A stretch of 10,552 bases of DNA, taken from contig CABUHE010000042.1 of assembly GCA_902491375.1 (NCBI GenBank), positions 1 through 10,552 on the forward strand, given 5' to 3'. Positions 7,304 to 10,552 of the stretch are shown here, one piece after another; positions within the stretch are counted from its first letter, which is position 1; each line of letters opens with the position of its first letter. A program made the translations under genes and the position numbers. This DNA comes from an uncultured Prevotella sp. (GTDB lineage: Bacteria > Bacteroidota > Bacteroidia > Bacteroidales > Bacteroidaceae). The notes below the pieces were generated by a model. That model had not been told where the DNA came from. It saw only the letters and a list, made by a program, of their open reading frames with translations, and made no database searches.

Positions 7304-9004
7304 TCACATAGGCAGAGTCTCCGGGTCGAGCAGCAGCCAGTCGTTTACGTAAACATCAAGAATGATGTTCTCGTCCTCTCCGGGCACTTCGCCTCCGAGC
7401 GAATAGATGCTGTTGACTGTAAGTTTGTATATGTTGTTGCGTACAATGGCATACTCCATTATGCCCTTCTTTGTATCATCATTATCATTGCTGTGGCGCA
7501 CCCACCATGTGTAATAGCATGTGGCGTCTTCGTATGTGCGCGTTCCGTAAGGCTGCAAAGCTTCACGGGTAGATATATCTTTGTTTTGGTCAAGCGTTAC
7601 AGAATATACGCCGTTATTAAGACTTGCCGAATATCCGCATTTATTTGACATATACGCTTTCCATTTCAGACTTTTCTTAACCGACGTAAAGTCTTGCGTA
7701 TGGTCTTGTCCCTGCAAGAATGACTTATAGCCTGACGGGTCGTTGTCGAGCAGCGATGCCGCAAAGGTCTTTAATGCTGCCCAGTCGGTGCAGGCATCGA
7801 TTTTAGTGTCAAACTCTTTAAAGTAGGCACCGTATACGTATGTCATCAAGTCTTCCATTGACGCGAAGATGTGAGCGCCAAAGGCGAAGAATGTTGCGCC
7901 GTCCTGATAATTTGCCACGCCCTGTGGATGAAACTCTGCCTTGAACACAACGCCTGTGCTGTAGCGGCTGCCTGCCGCATCGGCTGCCGTTGTGTTCTCG
8001 AGGGTATAGCCTATACGCAACCATCCGTCAGAAACAGGAGTGCCCGGCTGAACATAAGTGGCCCACCAATTGGGGTCTGAAGAACCACTCATAAACCATG
8101 TTCCATAAAGATCTTTACTTTTATTTGTGGTCCACGGGTCGAGCACGTAATTTGTTGCTACGCCGTTCTCGTCAGCAGTTTCATCACCGAGATAAGACAA
8201 GTTGGTGTCGTTAACATCGTCGGCCACGCGCTTCAACAGATAGCTGCCTTCCGTAAGATTGTTCACCAAAGCTGCGCCGGTTATCTTTACAGTGGCACCG
8301 GGATATGCCGGGTCAGTACAAGGATAAGACGCTTCGGCCTTATAGTCGAGCCTTGCTGCCATGCGCTCTACGTTTACCGTAGCTTTTGCGGGGTTGCTCT
8401 CCGGGTTAGAATTGAGCGTAAGCGTGGCGTCGGCGGCTGATGTCATTACGAAGTTTGGATAGTCGGAGCCTGAGGCTGTCCATGCAGTAGTCTGTATATG
8501 ATTGCGCACATCGTCGAGTTTGAGCGACTCGCCAGTCCACCAGTCTGTGTCTGGATTTGCCACTACGATTACGTTGTATGTGCCGTTTTCGAGGTCTACC
8601 TGTTGGGGCGAAGTAGTATATGTGTGGTCGATGCCGTCATTGTCACCTCTTCCGTCGGTTCCGTTCCCTAAATTATTAAATAACACAGCAGCATCGATAG
8701 GCGTGTTGCCGGCGCTGTTAACTCCATTATCTCCCTGATAAAAGAACACCACTGCTGATGTTATTGCGTTTTCATAATCTTGTCCTTCTTCCAGTCCGTC
8801 GCCGTTCTCTCCTCCCGTAGGATTTGAGCGCGTAAGCGTGCCTTGCGGTGAGGCGAAGCTGAGCGATACATAAGAAGATGTCAACAAGCCTCCTCCTTCT
8901 GATGGAGCGGTGCCGATGTCTTCCTGTGCGCAGCCAGCCGCGAGAGATGCTATAAGCAAGCATCCCGCAACGCCTTTGACCGTATGTAATATATCTTTGT
9001 TCAT
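7304..9004 (-). CDS. Mfa1-type major fimbrillin (structural subunit), lipoprotein precursor
   Basis: Likely the main polymerising shaft subunit. The 566-residue size is almost that of P. gingivalis Mfa1. The signal peptide ends LAAGC with lipid-accepting Cys25, so it is exported as a lipoprotein. Residues 55-60 read GTLTRS; Arg59 is a plausible site for the Arg-type proteolysis that, in known fimbrillins, removes the first strand and opens the acceptor groove. NVERMAARLDY (211-221) is the usual fimbrillin strand between the N- and C-terminal domains. The C-terminal domain is typical of Mfa1: a Trp- and Tyr-rich strand with WWVRH (500-504), then EYAIVRNNIYKLTVNSI (517-533), then a closing strand VYVNDWLLLDPE (551-562) suited to be the donor strand. 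It lies between the anchor gene and a second fimbrillin. No Shine-Dalgarno precedes the ATG. Family call strong; polymerisation details come from studied relatives. Confidence 0.9.
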   Translation of the reverse strand: MNKDILHTVKGVAGCLLIASLAAGCAQEDIGTAPSEGGGLLTSSYVSLSFASPQGTLTRSNPTGGENGDGLEEGQDYENAITSAVVFFYQGDNGVNSAGNTPIDAAVLFNNLGNGTDGRGDNDGIDHTYTTSPQQVDLENGTYNVIVVANPDTDWWTGESLKLDDVRNHIQTTAWTASGSDYPNFVMTSAADATLTLNSNPESNPAKATVNVERMAARLDYKAEASYPCTDPAYPGATVKITGAALVNNLTEGSYLLKRVADDVNDTNLSYLGDETADENGVATNYVLDPWTTNKSKDLYGTWFMSGSSDPNWWATYVQPGTPVSDGWLRIGYTLENTTAADAAGSRYSTGVVFKAEFHPQGVANYQDGATFFAFGAHIFASMEDLMTYVYGAYFKEFDTKIDACTDWAALKTFAASLLDNDPSGYKSFLQGQDHTQDFTSVKKSLKWKAYMSNKCGYSASLNNGVYSVTLDQNKDISTREALQPYGTRTYEDATCYYTWWVRHSNDNDDTKKGIMEYAIVRNNIYKLTVNSIYSLGGEVPGEDENIILDVYVNDWLLLDPETLPM

Positions 9005-9039
9005 AGAAATTCGTGATTAATGTAGCTATGTCATGTCAA

Positions 9040-10143
9040 TCACAGTTCCTCAAACTGTATGCGCTTGCTCCATCCGAGCACACTGATGCTGATGTTTACG
9101 TAAGCCAGGCGGTCGCCTTTGAGGAAGAAGTCGAGCTGATAGTCATAGCCGCGGTCAAGAAATTCCTGTGCTGAGTATTGGTATATTTCTTCGCTTGAGC
9201 GCAGGCGGCTTAGCAGGTCAGGCAGATTCACGCGTACCACTTCAGTGTTGGTCTTGTTGTTGGTGATAGATAATATTCCATCGTCCTGTGCGTTGTCATG
9301 ATACATGATGCGCGATGTCATGAAGTCGGCATGAGCTATTCTGCCTACTCCGTCGAGTTGGTCGCCGTTATGGTCGGATGCCGGTGTGCGGTCGTCTGTG
9401 TTCCATGTGGCGTGAGGAGTGTAGACCACGGTGCTGGTCTCGTCGAGCGAGTTGTCCCAGAGTATGTGCGAGTTGTAGTCGGTTATTGTCATGTCATAGT
9501 TGGCGACGTCCATCTGTGTAGGGTCGTCGAGTTCGCGCAGCGTAATGTTTATTTTCTTAGTGTCGCGCATTAGCGAGATGGTGTGGTAGGTCGGTTTCTC
9601 GGCAAACACCTCCACAGGCTCTGTCTCCATGCCGTGCCAGAGTGTGTCGAGCGGCAGTCCTTTGTTGTCTACAAGGAGCATGTTGCTGCCCATTGACGTG
9701 GTTTCAAGCCTTATGTCGAGTGCTGTCATGTCGTCTCCGGCGGTAAGGTCAGAGCGTACGAAGCGTGCGCGTCCTGACTCCATCTGCTCTGAATATGTGT
9801 TTTGTCCGGCAAGCACTATAAACTTATACTTGCCCGGGTCGAGGTCCATCTTCATTGTGTATGTAGGTACAGCCAACGGCATGGAGCTTCCTACGTTGGC
9901 CTCAGACTGCATAGTGACGTATTTGCCGTTCTGGTCAAATACGTAGACGTCTACAGCTCCCACGTGGTCGTTGAACATGTCGGCACGCTCGAGGTTGTAG
10001 TCGTACTTGAAATTAAGATACAACCCCATAGGACAATCATCTCTGTCTTCGGTCATCATGTCGCACGATGTGAACACAGGTGCCGACAGGGCAGCAACGC
10101 ATAGCCACGTCAGACGTTTGATAGAAAGATATTTCATACACAT
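9040..10143 (-). CDS. FimB/Mfa2-family fimbrial anchor lipoprotein
   Basis: Probable outer-membrane anchor of a type V (Mfa/FimA-like) fimbria. In Porphyromonas gingivalis, Mfa2 and FimB hold the fimbrial base and limit fimbrial length. The 367-residue product has a basic N-terminus, a hydrophobic stretch (about residues 11-24) and a lipobox ending FTSC, with the lipidated Cys at 27. The family pattern follows: an Asp-rich DRDDCP segment (33-38), then GLYLNFKYDY (40-49), then a strand ending in DVYVFD (65-70). The C-terminus ends in short beta strands with LGW, as expected for the family. The size is slightly above the roughly 320 residues of Mfa2. Two starts are possible, ATG at 10143 (MCMK) or at 10137 (MKYL). 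The second gives a more ordinary signal peptide, and neither has a Shine-Dalgarno sequence. It is the first gene of the operon, 35 nt before the major fimbrillin. The family call is firm; the anchor role is inferred from the family. Confidence 0.9.
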   Translation of the reverse strand: MCMKYLSIKRLTWLCVAALSAPVFTSCDMMTEDRDDCPMGLYLNFKYDYNLERADMFNDHVGAVDVYVFDQNGKYVTMQSEANVGSSMPLAVPTYTMKMDLDPGKYKFIVLAGQNTYSEQMESGRARFVRSDLTAGDDMTALDIRLETTSMGSNMLLVDNKGLPLDTLWHGMETEPVEVFAEKPTYHTISLMRDTKKINITLRELDDPTQMDVANYDMTITDYNSHILWDNSLDETSTVVYTPHATWNTDDRTPASDHNGDQLDGVGRIAHADFMTSRIMYHDNAQDDGILSITNNKTNTEVVRVNLPDLLSRLRSSEEIYQYSAQEFLDRGYDYQLDFFLKGDRLAYVNISISVLGWSKRIQFEEL

Positions 10144-10193
10144 ATATTTTTTTCTTTTTTATTATTCTCAGTTATATTGCAGATGGTGTTCTG

Positions 10194-10248
10194 CTTGCCT
10201 GCGCGTCGGTCTTGATGTTATTCAGCGCAGCGGCTCGCCTTGCCTGCG
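10194..10248. repeat. Direct repeat CTTGCCTGCG
   Basis: The 10-base sequence CTTGCCTGCG occurs at 10194-10203 and again at 10239-10248, 45 bp apart, in the GC-rich part of the leader close to the first gene. On the coding strand it reads CGCAGGCAAG. Function unknown. Confidence 0.4.
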
Positions 10249-10284
10249 GCTGTTTGAGCCTTTATGTCTTTATTTAGTGGGCAG

Positions 10285-10307
10285 ACATTAATATTAGAGT
10301 ATAATGT
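10285..10307. promoter_or_regulatory. Operator-like dyad ACATTA-N11-TAATGT
   Basis: A 6-bp inverted repeat with an 11-nt spacer (10285-10290 and 10302-10307) lies about 140 bp before the first start codon. The half-site spacing suits a dimeric DNA-binding protein. It is short enough to arise by chance in A/T-rich DNA, so it is only a candidate. Confidence 0.25.
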
Positions 10308-10458
10308 GCGTGCCTCGTGTTGTCTCGTTAATATTTGCGGCATTGTTGTCCGCGGTTGTTCCTCTCTTTGTGCCGGAACGTCAGCACCTCGCCTTTTTGT
10401 TTACAGTCCCGGCGGGCGGGTTTTGTCAGGCTTATGCCTGTTGTCTATTTTTTTGAAA

Positions 10459-10489
10459 GGTTAGCGACCGGCCTGACCGGCCGCTAACC
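10459..10489. repeat. GC-rich hairpin in the operon leader
   Basis: GGTTAGCG (10459-10466) pairs with CGCTAACC (10482-10489). After one A-C mismatch a further CCGG/CCGG stem of 4 bp closes on a 5-nt loop. Neither side has a T tract directly after the stem, so it is a poor intrinsic terminator. It could be an RNA structure, an operator or a REP-like element. Confidence 0.6.
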
Positions 10490-10552
10490 ATAATATTAAC
10501 GTGAGTTCGGTATAATAATCTTATGCAATAAGCCTGCTTTTATCAATGATGT

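Larger units (their letters stand above)
10144..10552 (-). promoter_or_regulatory. Leader and upstream region of the fimbrial operon, no canonical promoter found
   Basis: This 409-bp gene-free stretch must carry the operon's promoter or its entry point. The Bacteroidetes housekeeping promoter needs TTTG elements (-33 TTTG and -7 TAnnTTTG), yet the minus strand has no TTTG anywhere in this region (no CAAA on the plus strand). The promoter is therefore divergent, uses another sigma factor, lies beyond the window, or is presently inverted. The minus strand just before ATG 10143 is A-rich (AATAAAAAAGAAAAAAATAT), as is usual for translation starts in this phylum. The region also contains a GC-rich hairpin, several dyads and repeated CAGGC motifs listed separately. 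Confidence 0.5.

Noticed and set aside
10408..10444. Small hairpins CCCG/CGGG and CAGGC/GCCTG followed by short T runs as plus-strand terminators
   Set aside because: Stems of only 4 and 5 bp, and no plus-strand gene precedes them in the window.
10264..10464. 66-codon plus-strand open frame in the leader
   Set aside because: It has no Shine-Dalgarno or A-rich start context and no recognisable sequence, and it covers repeats and dyads; a chance frame is more likely.
1..10552. CRISPR array, insertion sequence, tRNA or rRNA gene
   Set aside because: No regularly spaced repeats, transposase-like frame or recognisable RNA gene sequence seen.

Overview
The window looks like chromosomal DNA of a Bacteroidales bacterium. 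Prevotellaceae or a near relative is likely, but I cannot name the genus. The basis is a Mfa/FimA-type (type V) fimbrial gene set, lipoprotein signal peptides, mostly absent Shine-Dalgarno sequences, and a C-terminal type IX secretion (T9SS) sorting domain.

All real genes lie on the minus strand and read right to left as one operon. A gene-free leader (10144-10552) comes first. It is followed by a FimB/Mfa2-family anchor lipoprotein (10143-9040), a Mfa1-type major fimbrillin (9004-7304), a second fimbrillin-like lipoprotein with an added C-terminal beta domain (7271-5853), and a very large secreted surface protein (5833-357) that is probably the tip adhesin. The gaps between genes are 35, 32 and 19 nt. 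An intrinsic terminator at 300-333 closes the operon. The remaining left end (1-299) holds two more terminator-like hairpins, one of which serves a plus-strand unit from outside the window.

Inferred assembly: the anchor, major and accessory subunits are exported as lipoproteins. The fimbrillins are trimmed at a conserved Thr-Arg near residue 58-59 and polymerise by strand exchange. The large protein has an ordinary signal peptide and a T9SS-like C-terminal domain, so it would cross the outer membrane by a different route. It carries a jelly-roll, carbohydrate-binding-like module.

The most striking observation is that the large adhesin is split. Its first 196 codons (signal peptide plus N-terminal domain) are out of frame with the remaining 1628 codons. 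The break sits exactly at an A6 run within A_AAA_AAT, a canonical -1 slippery heptamer. A -1 slip, or one extra A, restores one 1825-residue protein. This may be a sequencing error, a phase-variable homopolymer, a recent inactivation or programmed frameshifting. The sequence alone does not decide.
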